This document shows, one piece after another, positions 7,738 through 15,345 of a stretch of 39,983 bases of DNA (its first letter is position 1; every line of letters starts with the position of its first letter). The notes below the pieces were generated by a model. That model searched no databases and was not told the DNA's origin. It was given only the letters and a program-made list of their open reading frames with translations. This stretch comes from Kutzneria sp. 744 (GTDB taxonomy: Bacteria > Actinomycetota > Actinomycetes > Mycobacteriales > Pseudonocardiaceae): positions 4,169,982-4,209,964 of the forward strand of contig NZ_KK037166.1 in the NCBI RefSeq assembly GCF_000568255.1, given 5' to 3'. Position numbers and translations under genes: made by a program.

Positions 7738-8910
7738 TCAGTGGACGCGGTAGACGACCGTGCCGTGGGCCGGCACGGAGGCGCTGATGGTGCCGGAGGT
7801 CGTCGACTTGGCCTTGGACCAGAGGTCGGTGAGGGTGCGGGTGCCGGCGGGGGCGCCGATGGCCGACAGGGTGGTGGAGATCTTGGCGGTCTTGTCGGTC
7901 TCGTTGAACAGGGCGACAGCGGTGTCGCCGTTGGCCAGGGGCTTGCGGATCACGTGCAGGCCGTTGGACGAGGAGATCTCGTTGCCCTGCACGCCCTTGG
8001 TGTCCTGATCGAGGGCGACGACGTCGGCGTTGCGCAGGATGGTGAGGGTGGCCGAGGAGGCCTTGCGGATGTCCGAGCCGATGAGCAGCGGGGCGGCCAT
8101 CATGGCCCACAGGGTGAAGTGGCTGCGGTACTCGGTGTCGGACATCTTGCCGTTGCCGACCTCGAGCATGTCGGGGTCGTTCCAGTGCCCGGGCCCGGCG
8201 TACTTGCCGAGCTTGATGTTGGCCTTGTAGATGGACAGCATCTTCGAGTACGAGTCGTTGATGTCACCGGTGGTGCGCCAGGAGTTGCCGACCGGCGCGG
8301 CCCAGGTCCACGGCTGGTTCTGGCCCCACTCGCAGATCGAGTACAGGATCGGCCGGCCGGTGGCGGCCAGCGCGTCGCGCATGGCGGTGTAGCGCTTCTT
8401 GGCGTCCTGGCCCTGGTTGTTGCAGTTGTCGTACTTCAGGTAGTCCACGCCCCACGACGCCCACAGCGCGGCGTCCTGCTTCTCGTGGCCGAGCGCGCCG
8501 GGGAAGCCGGCCTTGTTGCACGTCTTGGTGCCGGCGCTGGTGTACAGCCCGAACTTGAGGCCCTTGGAGTGCACGTAGTCGGCGACGGCCTTGATGCCGT
8601 GCGGGAAGCGGTTCTTGTCGGGCACCAGGTTGCCCTTGCTGTCCCGGCTCGACTGCGCCCAGCAGTCGTCCAGGTTGACGTACTGGTAGCCGGCGTCCTT
8701 GAGGCCGGTCGACACCAGGGTGTCGGCGATGCCCTCGACGAACGCCTCGTTGAACTGGGACCCGCACTGGGTCAGGTTCCAGTTGTTGAAGCCCATCTGC
8801 GGGGTGAGGGCCAGGCCGTTGTCCAGGGCCAGCGCCGGGGTGGCCCCCAGCACCCCCGACCCGACCAGGGCCACGACCGCGGCCAGCGCGGTCAACACAG
8901 TCCTGCGCAC
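7738..8910 (-). CDS. Secreted alpha-galactosidase, glycoside hydrolase family 27
   Basis: A 390-residue exported enzyme. GTG 8910 is chosen because GGAGG lies at good distance and the protein then begins with a signal peptide (VRRTVLTALAAVVALVG to about residue 28). The GH27 barrel follows: PQMGFNNWN (37-45), VNLDDCW (78-84), the nucleophile in YLKYDNC (Asp161) and the acid/base in RTTGDIND (Asp216), then GHWNDPDML and the C-terminal beta-domain (about 310-390). It removes terminal alpha-linked galactose from oligosaccharides or galactomannan outside the cell. There is no carbohydrate-binding module. No sugar transporter or regulator is adjacent. Confidence 0.94.
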   Translation of the reverse strand: MRRTVLTALAAVVALVGSGVLGATPALALDNGLALTPQMGFNNWNLTQCGSQFNEAFVEGIADTLVSTGLKDAGYQYVNLDDCWAQSSRDSKGNLVPDKNRFPHGIKAVADYVHSKGLKFGLYTSAGTKTCNKAGFPGALGHEKQDAALWASWGVDYLKYDNCNNQGQDAKKRYTAMRDALAATGRPILYSICEWGQNQPWTWAAPVGNSWRTTGDINDSYSKMLSIYKANIKLGKYAGPGHWNDPDMLEVGNGKMSDTEYRSHFTLWAMMAAPLLIGSDIRKASSATLTILRNADVVALDQDTKGVQGNEISSSNGLHVIRKPLANGDTAVALFNETDKTAKISTTLSAIGAPAGTRTLTDLWSKAKSTTSGTISASVPAHGTVVYRVH

Positions 8911-8989
8911 GTTTCGTTCCTCCAGCTTGTCGGCTTCGGCGTGCGCGGCGGCGACGGGCGACCGGGTCAAAACGTAGGAGGTCCACACC

Positions 8990-9121
8990 ATGAACACAAG
9001 GACTCATAGCCGATATGCCACCTTTCGCCGTCAGACATCGGATCTTCGACTGCTCCGGTCGGTCTACTCTCCGGTAGTTACGACGGATCCGAACGACTGG
9101 GCCGAACGGGTGGCACCGTGA
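8990..9121 (+). CDS. Possible 43-residue small ORF with a perfect ribosome site
   Basis: ATG 8990 is preceded by AGGAGG at 8976-8981, 8 nt away. The product begins MNTRTHSRY and ends DWAERVAP. Codon use is not strongly GC-rich in third positions and no family is recognised. The same DNA lies upstream of the divergent alpha-galactosidase, so the sequence may instead be its promoter region. Confidence 0.25.
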   Translation: MNTRTHSRYATFRRQTSDLRLLRSVYSPVVTTDPNDWAERVAP

Positions 9122-9296
9122 ACGCGCACGGTGACGCTACGCGTTCGCTTCGTGGTCAAACCCCGTGCTACTACCCCGATGAGTTAGTTGTCCCTTAACG
9201 AAATGGAGTATTGAGGACGCCGCCGTCTGGTGGCTCAATGAACCCGACACGGATCCGCTCGTCGGACCGCTCCAACTCGAAAGGGTGACACGCGCC

Positions 9297-9392
9297 ATGC
9301 CACTGGCCCCGCCGGACATCGACCTCGTCGATCTCCCGATCGGGACGGCTGCTCACCTTTCGGTTAACACCACCCTTCGCCTTCTCGGGTGA
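9297..9392 (+). CDS. Possible 31-residue small ORF
   Basis: ATG 9297 to TGA 9392. Its stop overlaps a GTG by the GTGA pattern that the real genes here use for coupling. Only a weak AAAGGG lies upstream. No family is recognised. Bases 9122-9296 hold nothing I can identify. Confidence 0.15.
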   Translation: MPLAPPDIDLVDLPIGTAAHLSVNTTLRLLG

Positions 9393-9412
9393 CGAATGTG
9401 TCCTCACCGCGC

Positions 9413-9456
9413 CGCGGGGTTACCCCGCGCAGCAGCCCCCCGCCATGCCTGGCGGG
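9413..9456 (+). promoter_or_regulatory. Two consecutive hairpins before a small ORF
   Basis: CGCGGG / CCCGCG (9413-9418 with 9424-9429, loop GTTA) is followed by CCCGCCA / TGGCGGG (9439-9445 with 9450-9456, 4-nt loop). They precede GGAGGT and ATG 9479. They could be a leader structure or simply transcription-terminating hairpins. Confidence 0.3.
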
Positions 9457-9478
9457 AACCGCTAACACTGGAGGTGCT

Positions 9479-9592
9479 ATGACAGCAGACAAGGACCCGA
9501 GGCTGACGGAACCATCGACTCGAGGCCGCGACGGCGGACTCAGACGGACGGCTTCCACCGCACACCGGACGGCAGTCGATCCCAACGGCTGA
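9479..9592 (+). CDS. Possible 37-residue small ORF
   Basis: ATG 9479 has GGAGGT at 9470-9475. The product MTADKDPRLTEPSTR... is polar and Thr/Arg-rich, with no cysteine and no signal peptide. A longer in-frame version starts at GTG 9389 and overlaps the stop of the preceding small ORF. Unrecognised; it may not be translated. Confidence 0.25.
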   Translation: MTADKDPRLTEPSTRGRDGGLRRTASTAHRTAVDPNG

Positions 9593-9607
9593 GCCGGCGC
9601 CGGCAGA

Positions 9608-10690
9608 TCAGCGCGCGTCCTGACTTCCGGTGGAGAGGGCCCCAGGGCCACGGTGGCCCTCTCCCCGGAAGCTCGACGCGAGCCCGATCGCCGCCGTGAT
9701 CAACACCACCGCCGACAAGGCCGCCGCGACCTGCGGCAATGCCGCCGGCCCGGCCGTGCCGAGCACCGCGCCGCCGACCACTCCGGACAGGCCGACACCG
9801 AGAAAACCGGCCGTCTCGTCGAGCACCGGGTCGGCGATGAGGCCCCGCATCGAGGCGTCCGCCGCCCCGGCCGAGGCACCCCAGAGCGTGAGCACCGCCG
9901 CGACGCCGGCCACCGAGCCGTGAGCCAGCGGCAGCGCCGCCGCGAAGGCGGCACTGGTCGCGACTGACGCAAGCAAAGCCGCCCTCGCACCACGTCCCCG
10001 CGCCACCAGGGCACCGACGACCGCCCCCAGGCCGAAGGCCAGGAACAGCGCGCCGACGGCCGGGCCGTGCATGCCGCCGACGGCGGCCAGAACCGTCGTG
10101 AACAGCGTGAACGCGGCGAGCACGCCGGCTCGGAAGATCACCTTCAGCCCGGCGGCCAGCAACACTTGTGGATCACTGATCGGGTGACGATCGATCGTGG
10201 GCCCCGGCACGCCGAGTAGCGCGTCGGCAACGCCGATCGCGGCCAGCACGGCCAGCAGCACGAACACGGCCCGATAACCGGCCTGGTCCGCGATCACGGC
10301 GGCCAGCGGTGCGCCGAGAACGGCCCCGAAAGCCGTCCCGCCGGCCAGGCCGCGACCACCGGCCCGCACGACACACGCCGCGCCGACCGCGAGCACAATT
10401 CGACCGGCGAGAAGCAGGAAAAAATGGTCGACGAATACCGAAAACCCGTTTCCGATGGTCAGAACGGCCAGGCCGATCGGCAGCAGCCGACGGGGATCGA
10501 CCCGGCCGATGAATGGCAGCACAATCGCGCACGTCAATCCGAAAACGGTGAGCAGTTGTGCGACCTCGGCATCGGAAACGTCGAGTTCGATGGTGAGCGA
10601 CGGCATCAGCCCGGCGATGGAGAACATGCCCGCGCCGACGACAAAACCGCCGAGCACGGCCGCCGCGCGGCGAATCGGGATGTCCGACAT
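9608..10690 (-). CDS. Major facilitator superfamily transporter (AraJ-like)
   Basis: A 360-residue membrane protein with about ten to twelve hydrophobic segments through its length. ATG 10690 is chosen because translation then begins MSDIPIRRAAAVLGGFVVG, directly before helix 1, with GGAG upstream; the open frame runs much further but in unlikely sequence. The pattern resembles short MFS efflux carriers of the AraJ/CynX type, and the loop after helix 2 has a reduced version of the MFS motif (GRVDPRRL). The substrate is unknown. Divergent from the TetR gene at 10826; the box at 10719 lies between them. Confidence 0.85.
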   Translation of the reverse strand: MSDIPIRRAAAVLGGFVVGAGMFSIAGLMPSLTIELDVSDAEVAQLLTVFGLTCAIVLPFIGRVDPRRLLPIGLAVLTIGNGFSVFVDHFFLLLAGRIVLAVGAACVVRAGGRGLAGGTAFGAVLGAPLAAVIADQAGYRAVFVLLAVLAAIGVADALLGVPGPTIDRHPISDPQVLLAAGLKVIFRAGVLAAFTLFTTVLAAVGGMHGPAVGALFLAFGLGAVVGALVARGRGARAALLASVATSAAFAAALPLAHGSVAGVAAVLTLWGASAGAADASMRGLIADPVLDETAGFLGVGLSGVVGGAVLGTAGPAALPQVAAALSAVVLITAAIGLASSFRGEGHRGPGALSTGSQDAR

Positions 10691-10718
10691 GGCGGCAATG
10701 GGCTCCGTCGCGGTAATT

Positions 10719-10727
10719 GAACTGTTC
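10719..10727. promoter_or_regulatory. GAACTGTTC palindrome, candidate operator
   Basis: The 9-bp palindrome GAACTGTTC lies between the divergent MFS and TetR genes. The same 9-mer forms the core of the larger palindrome at 11430-11444 on the other side of the TetR gene. That pairing suggests one TetR dimer binds both sites. Confidence 0.45.
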
Positions 10728-10812
10728 GGGTGACCGATCTCCGTCCACGCTACGCCGAACGGGCCGCCCCGGAGCGGGCTCGACCGCGAGGCCGAGACCG
10801 CGGGCCTGGAAG

Positions 10813-10818
10813 TACTGT
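10813..10818 (+). promoter_or_regulatory. -10-like box for leaderless TetR mRNA
   Basis: TACTGT is 7 nt upstream of ATG 10826, with no ribosome site. It supports the start at 10826 rather than the open-frame start at 10730. Confidence 0.4.
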
Positions 10819-10825
10819 CCCCGGA

Positions 10826-11428
10826 ATGTCGTCCCCGTCGCGCAGACGCGTCCCCCTCGACACCCCGGAGCGCCTGGCCGAGGTGCTGACCGCGGCCCTC
10901 GACGTGGTGGCCGAGGTCGGTTACGAGCGGTTCAACATGGACCTCGTCGCGCAACGGGCACACGTCAGCAAGGGCAGCCTCTACCAGCGCTGGCCGTCCA
11001 AGGCGCATCTGATCGTGGCGGCGGTGGACGCCAACCGGGTCGAGGTGCAGGCCCCGGACACCGGCTCGTACCTGGGTGACGTGCGGGAGCTGGCCAAGCA
11101 GTGGCTGCGCACCGAGGCACCGGGAGACCGGCGCGGCCTGCTGCTGGCCCTGCTGGAGGGCAGCCGCCGGGACCCCGAGCTGGCCCGGCTGATGGGCGAG
11201 CAGCTCGGTCAGGGCGGCATCAGCCCGATGTCCGTGGTGCTGGACGCCGCCAAGGCCCGCGACGAGCTGCCGCCCGGCGTGGACCTGGAGCTGCTGGGCG
11301 AGCTGCCGATGTCGCTGGCCATCACGACCCTGCTGTTCCGGGACCAGCCCCTGAACGACGCCCTGGTCGACCGGATCGTGGACGGTCTGCTGGCGCCGCT
11401 GCTGGGTCAGCGGGATCACAACCGATAG
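10826..11428 (+). CDS. TetR-family regulator of the flanking MFS genes
   Basis: A 200-residue TetR protein starting MSSPSRRRVPLDT. The helix-turn-helix (about 16-62) reads LTAALDVVAEVGYERFNMD, then QRAHVSKGSLYQRWPSKAHL, with W in place of the common F (the YxRW subtype). A TetR_C-type all-helical domain follows. It stands between two drug-efflux-type genes, divergent from one and codirectional with the other, with a GAACTGTTC palindrome on each side. I infer that it represses both pumps and itself and is released by a toxic ligand. Confidence 0.92.
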   Translation: MSSPSRRRVPLDTPERLAEVLTAALDVVAEVGYERFNMDLVAQRAHVSKGSLYQRWPSKAHLIVAAVDANRVEVQAPDTGSYLGDVRELAKQWLRTEAPGDRRGLLLALLEGSRRDPELARLMGEQLGQGGISPMSVVLDAAKARDELPPGVDLELLGELPMSLAITTLLFRDQPLNDALVDRIVDGLLAPLLGQRDHNR

Positions 11429-11429
11429 A

Positions 11430-11444
11430 ACAGAACTGTTCTGT
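11430..11444. promoter_or_regulatory. ACAGAACTGTTCTGT palindrome, probable TetR operator
   Basis: A perfect 7-1-7 inverted repeat placed immediately after the TetR stop codon and about 97 bp before the DHA2 pump gene. It shares the GAACTGTTC core with 10719-10727. Length and symmetry are typical for a TetR dimer. Confidence 0.65.
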
Positions 11445-11540
11445 ACGCTCGAACCCGGGAGATCACCTCTCCGGGTGACGTCCGCTGCGGCGGACGGCTC
11501 GGTGCGGTGAAGTCGGAACCGACCGGGACGAGGGGGCGAC

Positions 11541-13574
11541 ATGGCTGCCACCACCGCAGTCGAGCCGGACACCGCGAGCGTGAGCCGCGGCCGGACGAAC
11601 GCGATCTTCGGTGTGGTGCTGCTCGGCGTGCTGCTGGCGGCGCTGGACCAGACCATCGTGGGCACGGCACTGCCCACGATCGTCGGCGACCTCGGCGGGG
11701 CCGGCCACCTGTCCTGGGTGGTCACGGCCTACCTGCTGGCCGAGACGATCATGACGGTGGTCGTCGGCAAGTTCGGCGACCTGTTCGGCCGCAAGCTGAT
11801 GTTCCAGCTGTCGGTGGTGATCTTCGGCGTCGGCTCCTTCTTCAGCGGCTTCGCCGACTCCATGACCTGGCTGATCATCTGGCGGGCCGTGCAGGGCATC
11901 GGCGGCGGCGGACTGCTGGTGACGGCCACCGCGCTCATCGCCGACTTCATCCCGTTGCGCGACCGCGGCAAGTACCAGGGCCTGCTGGGCTCGGTGTTCG
12001 GCGTGGTGACGGTGGTCGGCCCGATGCTGGGCGGCCTGTTCGTGGACCACCTGTCCTGGCGCTGGGCGTTCTACGTGAACATCCCGCTGGTCGTGGTGGT
12101 CCTCATCGTCGCGGCGGTGGCCATGCCGTCGGTGAAGGCGGCCCTCAAGCCGGTCGTCGACTACATGGGCATCGTGCTGATCGGCCTGGCCGTCACCGGG
12201 CTGACGCTGGTCACCAGCTGGGGCGGCTCGACCTACGCCTGGAACTCGCCGGAGATCATCTGGATGTCGGTCGGCTCGGTCGTGCTGCTGGCCCTGTTCG
12301 TCCTGGTCGAGCTGCGGGCCAAGGAACCGATGCTGCCCATGCGGCTGTTCGGCAACCCGGTGTTCACGGTGGCCGGCATCCTCAGCTTCATCGTCGGCTT
12401 CGCCATGCTGGGCGCCCTGTCGTTCCTGCCGACGTACATGCAGTACGTGGAGGGCACGTCCGCCACCTCGTCCGGCATCCGGCTGCTGCCGATGGTGCTC
12501 GGCCTGCTGGTGGCCTCGATCTTCTCCGGCAACGTGGTGAGCCGGACCGGGCGGTACAAGATCTTCCCGATCCTGGGCAGCTTCGGCATCAGCGCCGGCC
12601 TCTACCTGCTGTCGCTGCTCACGCCGGGGACCGGGCTCGTGCTGTCCTCGGTCTACATGCTGGTGCTGGGCGTCGGCATCGGCCTGGCCATGCAGGTGCT
12701 GACGATCGCCGTGCAGAACACCGTCGACTACGCCGACCTGGGCGTGGCCACCTCGGGCGTGACGTTCCTGCGCTCCATCGGCAGCTCGTTCGGCGCCGCC
12801 ATCTTCGGCTCGATCTACTCCAGCCAGCTCACCGCCAACCTGACGTCGACGCTGGCCGCGCATCCGCTGCCGCAGGGTGTCGACCCGCACGTGACGGCCG
12901 TGCCGTCGCTGCTGCACGCCCTGCCGGACGTGCTGTCGGCGCCGATCGTGCAGGCCTACTCCGACTCGCTGCACACGGTGTTCCTGTACGCGGTGCCGGT
13001 CGGCGTGCTGGCGCTGCTGGTGTCGTTCTTCCTCAAGGAGATGCCGCTGCGCGACACGTCACGGGCCAGCGCGCCGGAGATGGGCGAGGGCTTCGCCATG
13101 CCGGAGGCCCGGGATTCCGACCGCGAGCTGGAGCGGGCCATCGCCACCCTGCTGTACCGGGAGCGCCGGCAGGCCGCGCCGGAGATCCTCGGCCGGTCCG
13201 GCACGAGCCTGGACGAAGGCGGCGTCTGGTGCCTCATGCGCGTCAAGTTCCAGCACAAGCTGCACCGGCCGGCCACCGTCGCCGCCATCGCGGAGCGGCA
13301 CCGGATCCCGGGCAAGGTGTTCGAGCCGGCGTTCTTCGCGCTGGAGTTCAGCGGCTACCTGGAGCGCCGCGGCGAGGAGTTGGAGCTGACCGAGCGCGGG
13401 CACGCCGAGTTCGAGCGGCTGGCCCACGCCTGGCGGGACTGGATCGTGGAGCGGCTGGCCGACTGGCGGCCCGACGGCCGGGCCGACCTGGACGCGGCCA
13501 TCGACCGGGTGGCCGCCCGGATGATCGAACAAGCGGGCGATGAACAGCGACAAGGTAGGCACGCTTTGGTGTAA
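11541..13574 (+). CDS. EmrB/QacA-type (DHA2) MFS multidrug exporter with C-terminal cytoplasmic domain
   Basis: A 677-residue proton-driven drug exporter. Fourteen membrane helices fill about residues 20-525, with the DHA2 signatures LDQTIVGTALPTI (35-47), GKFGDLFGRK (76-85) and WRWAFYVNIP (168-177). The last about 150 residues are soluble. They contain charged helices and a winged-helix-like pattern (AAPEILGRSG, then LERRGEELELTERGHAEF), an addition seen in some actinobacterial pumps. ATG 11541 has a GAGGGGG ribosome site. The palindrome at 11430-11444 places it under the upstream TetR protein. It probably exports hydrophobic antibiotics or dyes. Confidence 0.93.
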   Translation: MAATTAVEPDTASVSRGRTNAIFGVVLLGVLLAALDQTIVGTALPTIVGDLGGAGHLSWVVTAYLLAETIMTVVVGKFGDLFGRKLMFQLSVVIFGVGSFFSGFADSMTWLIIWRAVQGIGGGGLLVTATALIADFIPLRDRGKYQGLLGSVFGVVTVVGPMLGGLFVDHLSWRWAFYVNIPLVVVVLIVAAVAMPSVKAALKPVVDYMGIVLIGLAVTGLTLVTSWGGSTYAWNSPEIIWMSVGSVVLLALFVLVELRAKEPMLPMRLFGNPVFTVAGILSFIVGFAMLGALSFLPTYMQYVEGTSATSSGIRLLPMVLGLLVASIFSGNVVSRTGRYKIFPILGSFGISAGLYLLSLLTPGTGLVLSSVYMLVLGVGIGLAMQVLTIAVQNTVDYADLGVATSGVTFLRSIGSSFGAAIFGSIYSSQLTANLTSTLAAHPLPQGVDPHVTAVPSLLHALPDVLSAPIVQAYSDSLHTVFLYAVPVGVLALLVSFFLKEMPLRDTSRASAPEMGEGFAMPEARDSDRELERAIATLLYRERRQAAPEILGRSGTSLDEGGVWCLMRVKFQHKLHRPATVAAIAERHRIPGKVFEPAFFALEFSGYLERRGEELELTERGHAEFERLAHAWRDWIVERLADWRPDGRADLDAAIDRVAARMIEQAGDEQRQGRHALV

Positions 13575-13693
13575 GACCCGGTTGGCGGTCACCCGATCGG
13601 TGTAGCGTCGTCATGCGTCCGACGGGTCCGCGTTTCACCTCCAGCGGCCCCGTCGACCGGGGAGGCCGCGTTGAACGGGGAGGGTGATCGAGG

Positions 13694-14074
13694 ATGGGCG
13701 CGACACCGATCTTGGTGAACTATCAGCCGCAGGGCGAGGACTGGACGGTCAACGTCCGGTCCGACGACACCGTGCTGACCGAGCAGGCGCCCGGCCTGAT
13801 CGCCGCGCGGGACCGCGCCGACCAGTTGGTCGAGCAGCTGACCGGCGCCGACACCGAGCGCAAGCCGACCGTCGTGCACCTGCTGGAGGGCGACGCCTTC
13901 GCCTTCACCACCGCCTATCTGCACGCCAGGCACGGCCTGAGCACGCCGTCCCTGCCGCAGCCCCAGCCGCCGGCGGCCGACACGCCGGCCGGCGACCCGC
14001 CCAAGGTCGGGGAGAACACGCAGGAGATGGATCTCTCCGAGTTGGCTGAAGAGGCGCTGGACGCGGAGATCTGA
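13694..14074 (+). CDS. Conserved-looking protein of unknown function
   Basis: A 126-residue soluble protein I cannot assign. ATG 13694 has GGGAGGGTGAT upstream. Residues 1-80 look like a compact alpha/beta domain (ILVNYQPQGEDWTVNV, then IAARDRADQLVEQL, then TVVHLLEGDAFAFT), reminiscent of HicB-like antitoxin folds, but with no linked HicA toxin. The C-terminus is Pro-rich and then acidic (ELAEEALDAEI). It lies between the DHA2 pump and a TetR gene. Codon use is typical of the neighbours, so it is probably a real gene. Confidence 0.65.
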   Translation: MGATPILVNYQPQGEDWTVNVRSDDTVLTEQAPGLIAARDRADQLVEQLTGADTERKPTVVHLLEGDAFAFTTAYLHARHGLSTPSLPQPQPPAADTPAGDPPKVGENTQEMDLSELAEEALDAEI

Positions 14075-14146
14075 GCCACCCGACCGGCTGATTGCACCTA
14101 GGATGATCCCCGAAAGGCGACCTGGTGCAGTATCGGGAGGCTGGTC

Positions 14147-14755
14147 TTGGCCACAACGTCGTACGCGGAGCAGGCAAACGCGGCTGCCCGCGGTCGGCCG
14201 AGGGACGCCACCCGCGACGAGGCGTTGCGCCGGGCGGCCCTTGAGGTGATGGCCGAGGTCGGCTACCGGGCGTTGACCATGGACGCCGTGGCGGCCAAGG
14301 CGCGCGCCGGCAAGGCGACCATCTACCGGCGCTGGGAGTCCAAGCTCGACCTGGTCATCGACACCGTGAACCAGTTGGTGCACCAGGAGATCCCGGAGCC
14401 CGACACCGGGTCGCTCACCGGCGACCTGCGGGAGTTCCTCAGCGCCTTCGCCGCGTTCCTGTCCGGCCCGACCGGCAAGGCGGCGCAGGCGCTGGTCGGC
14501 GAGCTCCCCCACGAGCCCGAGCTGGCCACGGCGTTCCGGGAGACGTTCCTGGTGGCGCAGCGGGATGTGCTGCGCGGCATCATCGACCGCGGCACCGCCC
14601 GTGGCGAGGTCCGCCTGGACGCCCCGCGCGGCATGGCGGTCGAGCTGGCCGGCGCGGCGCTGACCTACCGGCTGATGCTCACCGGCGACCCGCTCGACGA
14701 CACCTTCGTGGACCGGCTGGTCGACCAGGTGCTGCTGCCGCTGCTGAGACCCTGA
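14147..14755 (+). CDS. TetR-family transcriptional regulator
   Basis: A 202-residue TetR protein read from a TTG at 14147, chosen for GGGAGG at 14135-14140. The DNA-binding domain (about 23-70) reads RAALEVMAEVGYRALTMD, then AKARAGKATIYRRWESKLDL, the YRRW subtype like the gene at 10826. The C-terminal half is a TetR_C domain. A strong terminator follows 8 bp after the stop, so it is probably the last gene of its transcript. No obvious target lies beside it. Confidence 0.9.
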   Translation: MATTSYAEQANAAARGRPRDATRDEALRRAALEVMAEVGYRALTMDAVAAKARAGKATIYRRWESKLDLVIDTVNQLVHQEIPEPDTGSLTGDLREFLSAFAAFLSGPTGKAAQALVGELPHEPELATAFRETFLVAQRDVLRGIIDRGTARGEVRLDAPRGMAVELAGAALTYRLMLTGDPLDDTFVDRLVDQVLLPLLRP

Positions 14756-14763
14756 CACACGAA

Positions 14764-14785
14764 GACCCCCGCCGCGGCGGGGGTC
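14764..14785. terminator. 22-bp perfect palindrome, bidirectional terminator
   Basis: GACCCCCGCCG directly followed by its complement CGGCGGGGGTC. It lies between the convergent TetR gene (ends 14755) and DUF3618 gene (ends 14804) and probably ends both transcripts. Confidence 0.8.
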
Positions 14786-14803
14786 TCGCGTCAGCTCAGA
14801 TCG

Positions 14804-15025
14804 TCAGCGGAAAAGCTTGCGCACCACCAGGACACCGACCAGCACGCCGACGCCGATCAACGCGTACTTCACCCGCGGATCGGACAGCCGGGAGCGGACC
14901 GCGTCCTTGCCCTGGTCCACGTACTGCTTCGGGTTGGCCTTCACGGCCAACTCGTCCAGGGTGGCGGCCAGCGCGTCACGCGCCTGCTCGATCTCACGCT
15001 GGATGGTGTCGGGATCGCGGGCCAC
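14804..15025 (-). CDS. DUF3618 membrane protein
   Basis: A 73-residue protein matching DUF3618 in layout: MARDPDTIQREIEQARDALAATLDEL at the N-terminus, a PKQYVDQGKDAVRSRL segment, and a single C-terminal membrane helix (about 52-69) ending VRKLFR. GTG 15025 has GAGGAGGAA upstream. The family is common in actinobacteria and often sits with stress-related membrane proteins, but its function is not known. Convergent with the TetR gene; the tRNA at 15124 is on the other strand. Confidence 0.9.
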   Translation of the reverse strand: MARDPDTIQREIEQARDALAATLDELAVKANPKQYVDQGKDAVRSRLSDPRVKYALIGVGVLVGVLVVRKLFR

Positions 15026-15123
15026 TGTTCCTCCTCGCCGTGCGTGCCTGAACCACCGTAGTTGACCACGTTAAGGCCGGTTCGACAGGCCCGCCGGACG
15101 CCGCCCGCTAGGCTTACGGCGAG

Positions 15124-15197
15124 GGGGCCATAGCCCAATTGGCAGAGGCACACGGTTTAGGTCCGTGCCAGTGTCGGTTCGAGTCCGACTGGCCCTA
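15124..15197 (+). tRNA. Leu-like tRNA, anticodon UAG, class I (short variable loop)
   Basis: A 74-nt cloverleaf. Acceptor GGGGCCA pairs with TGGCCCT (one G-T pair) with discriminator A. The D-arm is GCC...GGC with loop CAATTGGCAGA, the anticodon stem CACGG/CCGTG with loop TTTAGGT (anticodon TAG), then a 5-nt variable segment CCAGT and T-arm GTCGG TTCGAGT CCGAC. CCA is not encoded. The D-loop, anticodon arm and A73 resemble tRNA-Leu(UAG), but the long variable arm that defines bacterial tRNA-Leu is absent. It reads CUA if functional. The charging enzyme is uncertain. Confidence 0.85.
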
Positions 15198-15252
15198 CGC
15201 GATGGGCGACCTGTGCTCGCGGAGAGCGCTCACCAGGTCGCTCCGGTTTTTG

Positions 15253-15276
15253 GTGTTGGGGGGCGACCCCCAACAC
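15253..15276 (+). terminator. Terminator hairpin after the tRNA
   Basis: Perfect 10-bp stem GTGTTGGGGG (15253-15262) with CCCCCAACAC (15267-15276) and a 4-nt loop GCGA, preceded by a T-run. It is 55 nt downstream of the tRNA and upstream of the AlkB-like gene. Confidence 0.75.
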
Positions 15277-15345
15277 ACCCGGGGCGTGCTGTGCCCCGCG
15301 GTCTGAGCTGCGGTTAGGGGGTTGCCGCCGGATGGCGGAGGCGTC

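Noticed and set aside
15124-15300. tRNA as an integrated-element attachment site
   Set aside because: No duplicate of the tRNA 3' end, integrase or excisionase gene is seen in the window.
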